From: Solen grandis
Lineage: Eukaryota > Mollusca > Bivalvia > Adapedonta > Solenidae
Direction: 5' to 3'
NCBI GenBank assembly: GCA_021229015.1
Contig: CM037777.1
Coordinates: 29,077,584 to 29,141,583 of the forward strand
DNA: 64,000 bases
Position numbers and translations under genes: made by a program
Shown: positions 1-11,240 of the stretch, piece by piece
How the letters are laid out: the number at the start of each line of letters is the position of its first letter
How positions within the stretch are numbered: position 1 is the first letter of the stretch
The notes under the pieces: model-generated
Told to the model about the DNA's origin: nothing
Database searches by the model: none
Seen by the model: only the letters and a program-made list of their open reading frames with translations

Positions 1-1380
1 GGCATTTTTTTTTTTTGATACTATCATTGATGCATAAACATAAAATCCCCAACCCACTTAAACTTTCAGATTAGTACATTTAATGATATTTGGTCTTTCA
101 TTTGATATTCTATGCAGATATATGATGTATAGTAATTAACTCTGCTGTCATGCCTCTGTTTCCAGTAAATGTCTGGGAAAAACATAGCTATGTTTATTTT
201 GAAAGGGACCAATGGACACAGTATTTTTAATGTCAGATGAACTATACTGTGTTTTTATTTTTCAACTTCAGCAAGTATTTAGAGTATTAATCATTTGTAT
301 TTATGTTTGTTTATACCTGTGTTATTTTTTTTTATTATCATTCACAAGCATATTTGTTTCTCAGAATTACAAGGAAGAAGTTTGTATCCCTCAACAAATA
401 TGGATTGTACAAGCAATATTCCTTGAACTTTGACCCTTAGCTTCATATTATGTTTTGCTACTTATTTCATTAAAATTGTCTGTATATCTTGTTGAATTAA
501 AGCCAAAAATAAATCCTTTCTATATATAGCACTTGTTATGAATATCAAACTTCATTTTAGATAAACAATATGTCATAGTTTGTGTGAAGATAAACCAAGC
601 TGTTAGGTCATAGCGTCCCAAGGACTGGAGACTGCTGACATTAGCTGTATATTTACTGCTCATTAAACTCTCTTCCACATGCAAACCATTAGACTCAAAC
701 CTTAAATTTTTATGACAGGAACAAGGATGATACAAAATGTTTTACATATTATATTTATTGCTATGTATTATTGGTGGATTTGATAATGGTATAAATCCAG
801 ATCAGTCTATCAGTAACTCATTGACTGGTTAGGTAGTACTCTCTTTGCTACTTATCAGTGCCTTTATAGGTAAGAAGTAAATTCTGAAGGAAAATTCCTG
901 CTGTGAGTGATATACTGTCAGTGTGATCTGGCTTTTCTCCAGTCTGACATGGCAAAACAGTGGTCGACGGTTGTTATCATGAAGTGGCCTTTGTCATCTA
1001 GCCTTTGTTCAAATTGCAATAAAATGATGTCCGGAAGTCAGGCAGTTTCAGTTTTCTTTTCAAACAATATTAAGTGTAACCATGGGAGATGAAAATGTAC
1101 TATCCAGGTCTGTTGTGTGTGGACTTCACTGTATACTGTAATGGTTCAATGTAGAGAGCCAAACATAACCAGGTGAGAGCACTGTGCCAACAGACCAGTA
1201 TGCAACTCTGGAAACTCCTAATTACAAGTCAATTGCCCTACCAACCAAACTTACACATATCTCTCACTGATAAAGATTGTTCCATATGACTTAGAAATAA
1301 ATGAAAGAATTAAATGAAAATGGAACATATTTCTCAATTCCATCAAGGACACCTGTCTTGGTAGATACTGTGATATACGA
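1..1380. other. No gene seen; possible 3' UTR near the left edge
   Basis: AT-rich. An AATAAA at 508-513 follows an open stretch without domains. Nothing else supported. Confidence 0.3.
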
Positions 1381-3632
1381 TTTTTAGCTCACCTGAGGAC
1401 AACATGCTCATGGTGAGCTATTAGGATGGGTCTGCGTCTGTCGTCATCAATTTTCCTTTACCATCTCCTAAACCACCAAATGGATTTTGACGAAATTTCA
1501 CAGGATTCAGGCCCGGATCCAGCGGGGGGGGGGGCCTTGGCGGTCCAAAAAGCACTTATTATTTTTTAACGCCAGTCTGCCCCCCCCCCCCCCCTTTACT
1601 ACCTTCATTTTTTTTTAATACAACTGTAGTCAAATACATTTGCACAGTAGTTATTCAAAAACATAGCTTTGCGAAGGTAAAATATAAAATTATATTGCTC
1701 AAGGTTCAGTCCCACTTGACATTTTTTGCCTAGGGGATGTACTCCCGATGAAAATTGATGAGCCTTGGGAGGCGTCGGGAACTGGTTCCCCTGTGTCCTG
1801 CGGAAGCTTCGAAAGCGTTGCGAGCTATGTGGGGTCATCGGGTGAATTTCATTGCTTGCATTAAATTTTTTCCCTTTATGTTCTCGGTGTTTTTTCGGGG
1901 AAAACAGGCCGGGGAAACATACGCATAGCTTCTCAGAAGCTCCTTGGAAGCATTCACAGAGCTTTCACGAAATTTTTTTTCCTCTGAGGAACCCCCTAGG
2001 CTTCGGTGATGCCTAGAAGGTTCGGCGACCTTTCTGTGATACATTCCCAATTCTTGTGATAGAATCTCAGAATATTCGCAAAAGAATCGGCAATCACACT
2101 CCAAAATATGTTGCTTTTTTTTGGTCAACTATAGACCGTGACGATCAAAATGGCCATGGGACATTGCTGGGGGCATCCTCATAAACCCCCGAAAGTCTAC
2201 CCTTGATTTTGTCCATCACCAAATTCTCATAATCTCCATAATCTTCCCAGAGGCATCTAGGATGGTTCGATAAAATGATACATCCCCTAATCTACGGGGA
2301 TATTCCCCCGATGATGTTTCAAATTCGTTGAAGCTCCGGGACACCTTCCCTGATGATTGGAAATATTTCACGAGCATTGGGAGCCATCCCTGATAACACA
2401 AGGCCATTGTACCAATCCTGAAGCTTCTCATGGGACTGCTCTGTCTTTTGGGCTCAAACATCTGATGCCATCGGGAGAAAAAAAAAGTGTATATCAACAT
2501 GGCCGATGATATTTTTCTCCAGTGGGACCTAGGCATTAAATCTATGGTCTTCAAGTTTCAAAACAAAACAAAACCAAAAAAAAACCCTTCACTTTTATCC
2601 CCAGATACCCTTCAGAATGCATCTCCGCCATACTAAAAAACTTTTTTTTCATTTTTGGGGGAGCATGCCCCCGGACCCCCCCACCCCCTAGCACTCACAT
2701 CACATTCAGACTTTGCCCCCCCTCCCACCAGTGGAAAAATTCTGGATCCGGGCCTGAGATTGACCCTTATGAGGCCCACTATCAAAATTGTTCAATTGTT
2801 TTGATTGGCACAGGAGCTAAATATAGATTTTAAATATGCAATCTTTGAAAATCTTTTTCTGTAATACTGCAGTGCCTAGAGCTTAGATATTTGGTGTGTA
2901 GCATTGTCTAGTGAACCTCTACGAAGTTTGTTCAAATCATGACCCTGGGGTCAAAATTGGCCCCACCACAGGGTTACTTTATTTACATAGGCTTGTAAAT
3001 TATAGGAAAATCTAGAAAAATCTTGTCAGAGACCACAAGGTGTTTAGATATTTGATGTTTAACATGGCATTACAGACATATACCAAGTTTGTTCACATAA
3101 TGGTCCTGGGGTCAAAGTTGGCTCTGACCCAGGGTCACTTGATTTAACATAGGCTTACATAGGAAAAACTAGAAAATCTTCTTGTCAGAAACCACAAGAC
3201 CTGGAGTTCAGATATTAATATATAATATGGCCTAATGGACAAGTTTATTCACATCCTGGCCCTGGGGTCAAAACTGGCCCTGTCCCATTGTACATAGATG
3301 AGTCTTAAAGTCTTAAAAATTCTTCTTGTTAGAAACCACAAAGGTCACGGGTTTAGATATTTGGCATGTAGCATGGCCTTGTGAACCTGAACCAAATTTT
3401 CAAAACATAACTCTTGGGTCAAAATTGGTCCCACCCTAGGGATCACTTGATTTTATAGCTATGACCATCAAAATTTGGATCACAGGTAGAGTTTTTGTGT
3501 GGACTTTTGATTATTTTGCAGTACTTCTGCATCAATTTTGTATTCAGATTTCATCATTTGACTGTGTTATAAAAGGCAATAAAGGCAATATTTTTCAGTT
3601 GAGTGATTCAGGGCCATCTTGGCCCTGTTGTT
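1381..3632 (+). mobile_element. AGCTCACC-family element, interrupted by a CAGGCCCGG transposon
   Basis: Starts TTTTTAGCTCACCTGAGG and ends in the hairpin GGGCCATCTTGGCCCTGTTGTT. Internal units carry GACCCTGGGGTCAAAATTGG. A 1249-bp DNA transposon at 1508-2756 splits the first unit; joining the flanks restores the family sequence (CACAGGATT then GACCCTTATG). Confidence 0.85.
1508..2756. mobile_element. Non-autonomous DNA transposon, CAGGCCCGGATCCAG TIRs (copy 1)
   Basis: Begins CAGGCCCGGATCCAG and ends with the exact complement CTGGATCCGGGCCTG. Flanking 5-mers GGATT and AGATT are a 4/5 match to a target duplication. Internal sequence is GC-rich and about 1.1 kb of it matches 12320-13400. Contains G10 and C14 homopolymers. 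Small open frames are not conserved between copies, so no transposase is called. The TIR style resembles hAT elements; assignment is tentative. Confidence 0.85.
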
Positions 3633-3757
3633 TAAGCAAAATATTGTTTTTACTTTATCACAACGGCGCACTTTCCATTGAGAAGTGTATACAGTTATCA
3701 GTTCTTTTCCAAAAATGCTACTGACAGGATTCCACAGCAGTGTATCTGCACCTCATT

Positions 3758-5950
3758 AGCTCGACTATTCGAAGAATATGAGAGCTATTGTAGTCGCCCT
3801 GGCGTCGGCGTTGCAGCTTTTGGTTAAAGTTTTGCGTGCAAGTTACTATCAACCTTATATCTCAATAACCATTTATGGTATTGACTTGAAAGTTTATAAA
3901 TATGTTCAGGGGCATCAGACAACCAAGGTAGATAACTCTTGACTGAATTTAATAGGAATGATGGCCCCTTTTTAGCTCACCTGAGCACAACGTGCTCAAG
4001 GTGAGCTTTTCTGATCGCCTTTTGTCCGGCGTCCGTCGTGCGTGCGTCCGGTGTCAACAATTGCTTCAAACAACATCTCCTCCTAAACGGCTTGGCCAAT
4101 TTGAAAAATATTTTGCAGGAATGTTCCTTGGATGAAGCTCTACTAAAGTTGTATAAATGGTTCTGGTCCATCGCATAATTAGGTCACAGGAGCTAAAAAT
4201 AGATTTTTAAAATGAAAACTTTAAAAATCTTCTTCTCTGAAACCACAACGCCTAGCCTTTTGATTTTTGGTATGTAGCATGATCTTATGACTCTCTACCA
4301 GGATTGTACAAATTATGACCCTGGGGTCAAAATTGGCCCCGCCCCAGGGGTCACTTGATTTTACATAGGCTAATATAGGAAAAACTTGAAAAAATCTTCT
4401 TCTCTGAAACCACAAGGCCTAGCCTTTTGATTTTTGGTATGTAGCATGATCTTATGACTCTCTACCAAGATTGTTCAAATTATGACCCTGGGGTCAAAAT
4501 TGGCCCCGCCCCAGGGGTCACTTGATTTAACATAGGCTAATATAGAAAAAAACTTGAAAAATCTTCTTCTCGAAACCAAGGTTAAATTTTGGTGTAGCAT
4601 GTCTTGATCACAACCAAGATTGTTAAAATTATGACCCTGGGGTCAAAATTGGCCCCGCCCCAGGGGTCACTTGATTTAACATAGGCTAATAAAGAAAAAA
4701 GAAAAAATCTTCTTCTCAGACACCACAAAGCATAGAGATTAGATATTTGGTGTGTAGCATTTCTAGTCGATTCTTACCAAGTTTGTTCAAATCATGACGC
4801 TGGGGTCAAAATTGGCCTTGCTCCAGGGATCACTTGATTTTACATAGACCTATATTGGAAAAAAAACTAGAAAAATCTTCAAGGTCTGGAGTTTATATAT
4901 TTGGTATGTAACATGGGCTAATAGACCTCTACCAAGAAGAGTGTGGTAGTGTGTAGCATTGTCTAGTCGATTCTTACCAACTTTGTTCAAATTATGACCC
5001 TGGGGTCAAAATTGGCTCTGCCCCAGGGGTCACTTGATTTTACATAACCTAATGATACCAGGTGAGCGAGCCAGGGCCATCATGGCCCTCTTGTTAACTT
5101 AGAAATTTTGGTTAAAGTTTTGCATGCAATAGAAAATTTGGTTAAAGTTTTGCGTGCAAGCTACTATCTAGCTTATATCTCAGTATCCAGGCATGGGATT
5201 GATTTGAAACATCTTTAATATGTTTAGGGGTATCATACTTTCATGGTAGATAACTCTTGATGGAATATTTACAATTTTGCCCTTCCGGCATGATTAAATT
5301 TAAGTTTAGGGGTATCATACTTTCATGGTAGATAACTCTTGATGGAATATTTACAAATTATTGCCCTTTTAACTTAGAAATTTTGGTAAATTTTGCATGC
5401 AAGTTACTTTCATGCTAATATCTCAGTATCCAGGCATGCGATTGATTTTAAACATCTTTAATATGTTAAGGAGTATCATACTATCAAGGTAGATAACACT
5501 TGATGGAATATATTAAAAATTATGACCCCCTTTTAACTTAGAATTTTGGTTAAATTTTTGCATTCAAGCTACTATCCAGCTTATATCTCAGGTATTGCTT
5601 GTGGAATTGATTAGAAAATTAAGGAGTGTCTTCAGGGGCATCAGAAAACTAAGGAAGATAACTTTTGGACTGAATTTTATGCAAATTATGGCCATTTTCT
5701 AACTTGGATTTTTGGTTAAAGTTTAGCATGCACAGTGTTGTTGTGCTTATGTCTCAGTAACTAGGCATGGGATTGATTTTAGACTTCATAAAATTATTAA
5801 GGGGTATCAGACTATCAAGGTATATCATTTTTGACTATTATTATGTACAGGGTTTGTGAAGGGCAAGAATTGAAATAGATTTCATTTGATTTACCAACAA
5901 GCATTTTGAAAAGTCGAGCATGCTGTCCTGACAGCTCTTGTTTTTTTTTT
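3758..5950 (+). mobile_element. Second hairpin-ended repeat family (AGCTCGACTATTCG), interrupted
   Basis: Starts AGCTCGACTATTCGAAGAAT and ends AAGTCGAGCATGCTG...CAGCTCTTGTTTT. Internal tandem units of roughly 180-190 bp carry TTGGTTAAAGTTTTGCATGC and TAGATAACTCTTGATGGAA. An AGCTCACC element is inserted at 3971-5095. Confidence 0.75.
3971..5095 (+). mobile_element. AGCTCACC-family element nested in the AGCTCGAC repeat
   Basis: Full length: TTTAGCTCACCTGAGCACAA start hairpin, a GTCCGGCGTCCGTCGTGCG-type GC-rich block, internal GACCCTGGGGTC units, and end GGGCCATCATGGCCCTCTTGTT. The host reads GGCCCCTTTT before and AACTTAGAAA after; the uninterrupted host form GCCCTTTTAACTTAGAAA is present at about 5364, so the ends are well fixed. 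Confidence 0.88.
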
Positions 5951-6281
5951 TGTTGTTATTGAACAAATGTAAATATTGATATCAAGGTTCACATTCATTT
6001 GTTTGTTGTAAACCTCTACAGATTTTCATTGGTTTAACGTCATAAAGATTTATTTAATCTGGTGGTGGTCTGGCTTCAGGTTAATCAGCAGAGGGTGGGG
6101 TCATGATCATGTAACCCTGGCCTAGGTCAGAAGAGAAAGATGAGTGCATTATGAACCCTATCTACAGGTTTAGAGTTTGATCCTTATTGTTAGCTCACCA
6201 GAGTCAAAGAGATGGGAAACTCCTGTAAAAACCAGTGGAAAATATTGTTAGGCACACAGTAGATCATTGAATATTGCAAAC

Positions 6282-6283
<2 letters not shown>

Positions 6284-6342
<59 letters not shown>
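6284..6342. repeat. Poly(A) then (TA)n microsatellite
   Basis: A run of A of about 18 bases followed by about 20 TA units. Confidence 0.95.
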
Positions 6343-6343
<1 letters not shown>

Positions 6344-6796
6344 AATACTCACCACGAAAAAAATAACCAAATTATAAAGTAATCAATTCTTTCTGCAAGG
6401 CTCCTTTGAATTAGGATTTAAATTCAACCAGTGTGGCAAAAACACAACACAATATACATATTTATCATCATGCAGGTACTTTTTTATTTTACATGTTTTA
6501 TATTTTATTTCTTGACTTATTTAAATACATTTAATTCATAAGGTATCATTTTGATGGTATTGTAATGTTCTATTGTAAGATAAAATCTACTTTCACATAT
6601 CATCAATAGAAAAGGAGATATTTGCAGAACATGACTTTGCCAGAATTGACAATTGTTATTGCTTTTGTGAGTAAGTCTTTGCCAGAGCACAAATGATCAA
6701 GGTGAGCTTGAGTCTGTGTTGTTAATTTCAACAATTTCCTTTAGAACCTGTCCTCTTAAACAACTTGGTAGTAATTGCTGAAACTTGGGATGAATA

Positions 6797-7640
6797 TGTA
6801 GTGACCAGTGGTGCTACTCCTGATAAGCCCCGCCTACTGACGTGGCCAACATCAATGCATGAAACCTTCACAGACTAGACTGTTAAATCTAGAGAAGTTG
6901 GAATGTATGTATGAATCAAGTATGCTGTGTTTATAGTTAGTGTATAATAAATGTACAAAAAACCATCCCGTCTTTGGGTCAAGACTTATTCCTTTATACA
7001 AGGATCTAAGTGTATATTAATAACCACATACCCACATGTGGAGAACATTACAGAATGGTCCTCCATGAAAGGTTTTGTCAGTATAGCAAGCAATACTGCC
7101 ATGAGTCCCCACCAGGAAAAACTCCTTATGAAGAATTTGTGCCAAATAAAAACAAAAATAATGGAAATGGGTTTTGATCACCAAACTCCTCTGACCTTTC
7201 AAGTGTGCATATGGTTGATGAAGTTAAAGAGCGGACATGAAAATGTAGCCTATGAACAAAGACAACTTCTAACAATTCACTTTGACCTTTCAATCATACA
7301 TATGGTTAATACACATGACACATCTTTGTGTCGTAACAAACACTTCTGTAAAGTTTTATGAAAATCCAATCATAGATATGGAAGTTACAGAACGGACACG
7401 AAGATGTAGCCTATGAGCACCAAAGACAGTTTCTATCAACTCCTGTAACCTTGACTTTTCAAAGATGTATATATTTGATGCGCATTACACACCCTTGGGT
7501 TATGAGGAATACCGTTAAGTTCTATTGAAATCCATCCGTAAATGTTCAAGTTATGGAGCGGACACGAAAGTGGGACAGACGGAAGGACGCGCGCAAACCT
7601 ATAGTCCCCAACCGGCTTCACCAGTGGGGACTACTAACTT
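6797..7640 (+). repeat. Tandem-unit repeat ending in an AGTCCCC hairpin
   Basis: Units of about 162-165 bp share GAGCGGACATGAAAATGTAG (7229, 7391, 7556). The end holds a GGACAGACGGAAGGACGCGC block and the hairpin TAGTCCCC...GGGGACTA (7602-7636). The overall layout resembles the AGCTCACC family although the sequence differs. The left limit is approximate. Confidence 0.55.
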
Positions 7641-9639
7641 GATCAATTGCAAAACTCTGGGTGTCATGACAACCATCAGAATTTTGTTCTTCTTCTACTT
7701 CTTCTATAGTAATGGCTAACAATCATTTTACTATGATTGCCATACCTGGGGTAAGTATTAAAAGATCAAGTGCTAGGCCACCAAGCTATTCATTACACCC
7801 AGGAAAACCTAGCACTGTAAAACCTCACGAACCACCGTAAAAATTAAAAAAAACAACTTTTTTACAAAATACATGTTGGTGAAGTTGACGATAGTATTTT
7901 AAGCAAAAAAAAAATAAAAAAAAAGCTTTAAAAATCATTTCTGAAACCATTGTCAGAATTTGATTTGATTTCATATAAATGGTCACCTCATTAGCCTTCT
8001 ATCATAATTGCTAAAAAGAAAGTTGATCCTTTGAAAAATGATACCCCTAGAGAAATGGCTAATTTTCTTATACATATACTTCATATAGAAACTTTCAAAA
8101 AATATTCTGTGAAACCAATGGTCAGAATTTTATTTCATTTGGCACAAATAGTCACCTAATGGCGATCTACCATAATTGCTAAAATAAGTTAAATGTTTGA
8201 AATAATTCAGTGACCTGATTTTTTTTATTTATTTTAATCCGGCTGCTGGTACTCAGGTTAGCAGTCTATCGCTACTATAGCCCAATTATTAAACATCATT
8301 ATAAGAAGTGTGTGTGTGTGGGGGGAATAGAAAGAGAAAGTTGTCTCTGAAATATGTTTTGTAATTTGTTAAAAAAAATCTTGCAAAATAGTCTTATTCA
8401 TAAACGGATCCAACCATTTATACCTTGGGGGGGTCCAAAGAATTTAAAGGACCTGCATGATGATTGTGTTTGTGACGATGTCACAGGTATAAGTACAATC
8501 TCTGACAACTGCATCAGGGAGTCAACTCTTTGGCTCAGTGGTTAGAGCATTTGACTTGCACGCTGGCGGACTGGGTTCGATCCTTGGCCTGGTCGAGTTT
8601 GTTACACTGGTGGCAGCGGTGGGATAATGTCAACTGCCAGACCAGAGTTGCCTTACCCACATGTTTTCCTGGCCAAGTCTCGGGTCGAGGCTTCTTGGAG
8701 GGGAAAGTAATGTGACGATATGTCTCAGGTATAAATAAAATCTCTGACAACTGCATCAGGGAGTCGATTCTTTGGCTCAGTGGTTAGAACATTAGACTCG
8801 CACACCGGCGGACTGGGTTCAATCATGTGCCGGGTCGAGTTTGTTACATGTTTAATACACAGTGAACTGTATGGATCTTGGTTGAATTCCACAAACAATT
8901 CTTAGTGATAAGTATAACTTAAATACTTTAGAGCGAACTATATTAGTCTTGTTTCTCTAATAAAAATACCCAGCTATTTCATTTCTTAACAATTTTTATT
9001 AGTAATTAAGATAATAATTCATTTCAGCTTAGTCGTGTACTTGAACATTTCATAAAATAGTAATGGTGGAATGTGTATCTACCTAGTTTAAGAATTTAAG
9101 TATAACTTAGCACTAAGTATTGTTTGTGGAATTTGAGCCAGGGGAAGTAATTTGCTGCGGAGTTTGGATGAAAACTATTTAAATGTGCTGTTTTTTCTGC
9201 TAAAATGGTTGAATTTAAATAATAATCTAAAAGATTTTAAAGCAAATCAAACTGAAAATACTTCCTTGTAGTAGAAAAATGATTATTTTATAATATAACT
9301 ACATTTTCTCCTGTGATTTTTCCATACTTTTTTGAAAGTTTCAATATTCAATGATCTGTTGTGTATTCATATCCGTCATTTATGTAAATGTATATTAAGA
9401 CACATAATTATCGTCAATGGGATATTGATCGTTAAAGTAAAACTTTTAAAACTTTTTCGTTATATTTAGACTCGGAAGATTGATGATATAGATTTCTTGT
9501 ATTTCTTTTTTGTTTATCACTGATAACAAAGACTTAAACCAAGTCTGGTTATACGTAGACTACCGTAGACGTGCAGACCAAAGAAATAAGTCTACACAAA
9601 GTTAAAAAAAATAATTGTCCTCTTGGTTACCGGTTACAG
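7641..9639. other. Unannotated AT-rich sequence around the tandem SINE pair
   Basis: Outside 8466-8860 I see no gene. 7741-8220 has two diverged copies of a unit with CAGAATTT...GGTCACCT, probably an old repeat. Confidence 0.35.
8466..8860 (+). mobile_element. Tandem pair of tRNA-like SINE units (period about 240 bp)
   Basis: Two direct copies of a unit starting TGTGACGAT...CAGGTATAA and containing CTTTGGCTCAGTGGTTAGA (box A) and GACTGGGTTCGATCC (box B; GGTTCAATC in copy 2). The second copy lacks the downstream half after GAGTTTGTTACA. The head resembles a tRNA, but the loops and acceptor stem do not pair as a functional tRNA. Confidence 0.7.
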
Positions 9640-10160
9640 AAACCCATTGTCATTAGATGCTATTAAGAGTTAATTTGATCTCAGTACAATCCATTTCTTC
9701 CAGCGCGTGACATTTTGATGGCCTACAGGAATTATGGGTAACTACAGCTTCGTTATGGACGCGACATGTCACTTCCGTGTCAACTACGAATCGCCCAATA
9801 CACTCCCTCTTTTTCTCATTGATGCAGGCTGATATGATACTTTCTGTATTGATATTATATCTCGGGTCAAAATAATCGATAATTTGGGTCGTCTGCGTCA
9901 GTACTATGATCACGTGACCAGAGTGGCACGCGACAATTCAGGTATTTGTTTACACATCACAGCTATTGGCACGCGCGCGGAACGCGCCTGTGCATTGAAG
10001 CGGGAATAATAAATGGAGTCATAACGGTAAATGTTTGAGTCAAAGAAAACAGGCAGATGTTCGTAGCTGAAGTATGGGGTGTCAACGATATGATTGGCAT
10101 AATGTAGAGGTTGATATGTATGTTTGATGTCTCCGGATGAAAAATTCATCATAATTTGAC
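9640..10160. promoter_or_regulatory. CG-rich patch, possible promoter or first exon
   Basis: Distinctly richer in CG dinucleotides than its flanks (GCACGCGCGCGGAACGCGCC near 9968) and containing GATCACGTGACC (E-box/CLEAR-like, near 9909). Two minus-strand open frames of 86 and 80 codons overlap it but show no domain. It could be the promoter of a gene transcribed leftwards whose exons I cannot see. Confidence 0.3.
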
Positions 10161-11240
10161 GTCTGTTGAAACCCTCAAAGTGATATATTTGTGCGTGTAT
10201 TGTGTCATTTTTTTAAATGTGACATTCATGGAATGTACTACAGGTGTAAAGTGTTTGTAGTTATTAAAGCATGTTTAAACAAACAAACAAACAAATAAAT
10301 AAATCGTGTTTAAAGTTGATAGTTTAAGCAGGGTCTCTATATATACGGTATATATAGTATCAAAGAGACACTGGTGTAAGCTGTTTTCAGAATGTGTATC
10401 TTTATTATAGAATAACATTAAATATATATTTAAAAACATGGGCCGTGAATAATGTAGGACGATTATATGATATACGATTTTTCAATACTGGAAAGTCAAA
10501 CGCATCCACTCCACTAAACATTATTTTAATGAAGCGGATTATAACCAATTTCCAGTCATACGTGGACTGTGACTAACGTTATCATATACTTTTCGATTAT
10601 ACAGATATTTATTGTAAGTATAGGATAGTTAAATCTTAAAGTGGGGTAGATGGGAATGAAATTAACGATATTCAGGTATCTCGATTGGCCAAAATTACGT
10701 TGTTTATTTCTCTAAAATATTTCAGAAAATATAGATTTATATATATTTTCCAACAAATTACAATTATCAACAACTCAGATATATAATTGCATTATTTTTC
10801 ACATTGCTAAAAATGTGCATTTCCGAAGCCTGTGTAAACTAACGAAAATCAATTTAAAAATCAATTTATTTATTAAACTTGTAAAATAGTGCTGGAAGAA
10901 TGGTGATGTTTCCTGTGCAAGTATGATATCCTTTTTATACTAGCCTCTTTTTAGAAAAGATTACCAACCTTTTACAGAAATAGAGATGATTTCAGCTTTT
11001 TGTATGTTTGAATTTACAGTCATTTTTCAAAATTCGGGGGTTTCTTCTAAAATTTAATACTCCTCTAGAGACACATGGTAAATAGTTTTAAAAATCATAT
11101 TTAGATGTTTTAATGGGTAAAGTTGAAAAGGGGGAAAAAAACAAAACAAAAAACAACAAATCCATATCTACAAAAGTGAATATTGCAGTTCTTGCCGGGA
11201 CTCAGAACCGCAAATGGCAGTACCAAAGATTATTCAAATA
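10161..11240. other. AT-rich spacer with a short hairpin
   Basis: Contains CAGGGTCTCTATATATAC...AGAGACACTGG at 10329-10376, related to the perfect hairpin at 13568-13605. No gene seen. Confidence 0.4.

Noticed and set aside
1605..2128. Possible transposase frames in the CAGGCCC element
   Set aside because: The matching frames in the second copy (12246-12772) carry many amino-acid changes and length shifts with no preference for silent changes, and there is no catalytic motif.
8529..8600. Possible functional tRNA gene
   Set aside because: Box A and box B are present but the arms do not pair into a cloverleaf and the unit is duplicated with a tail; SINE head.
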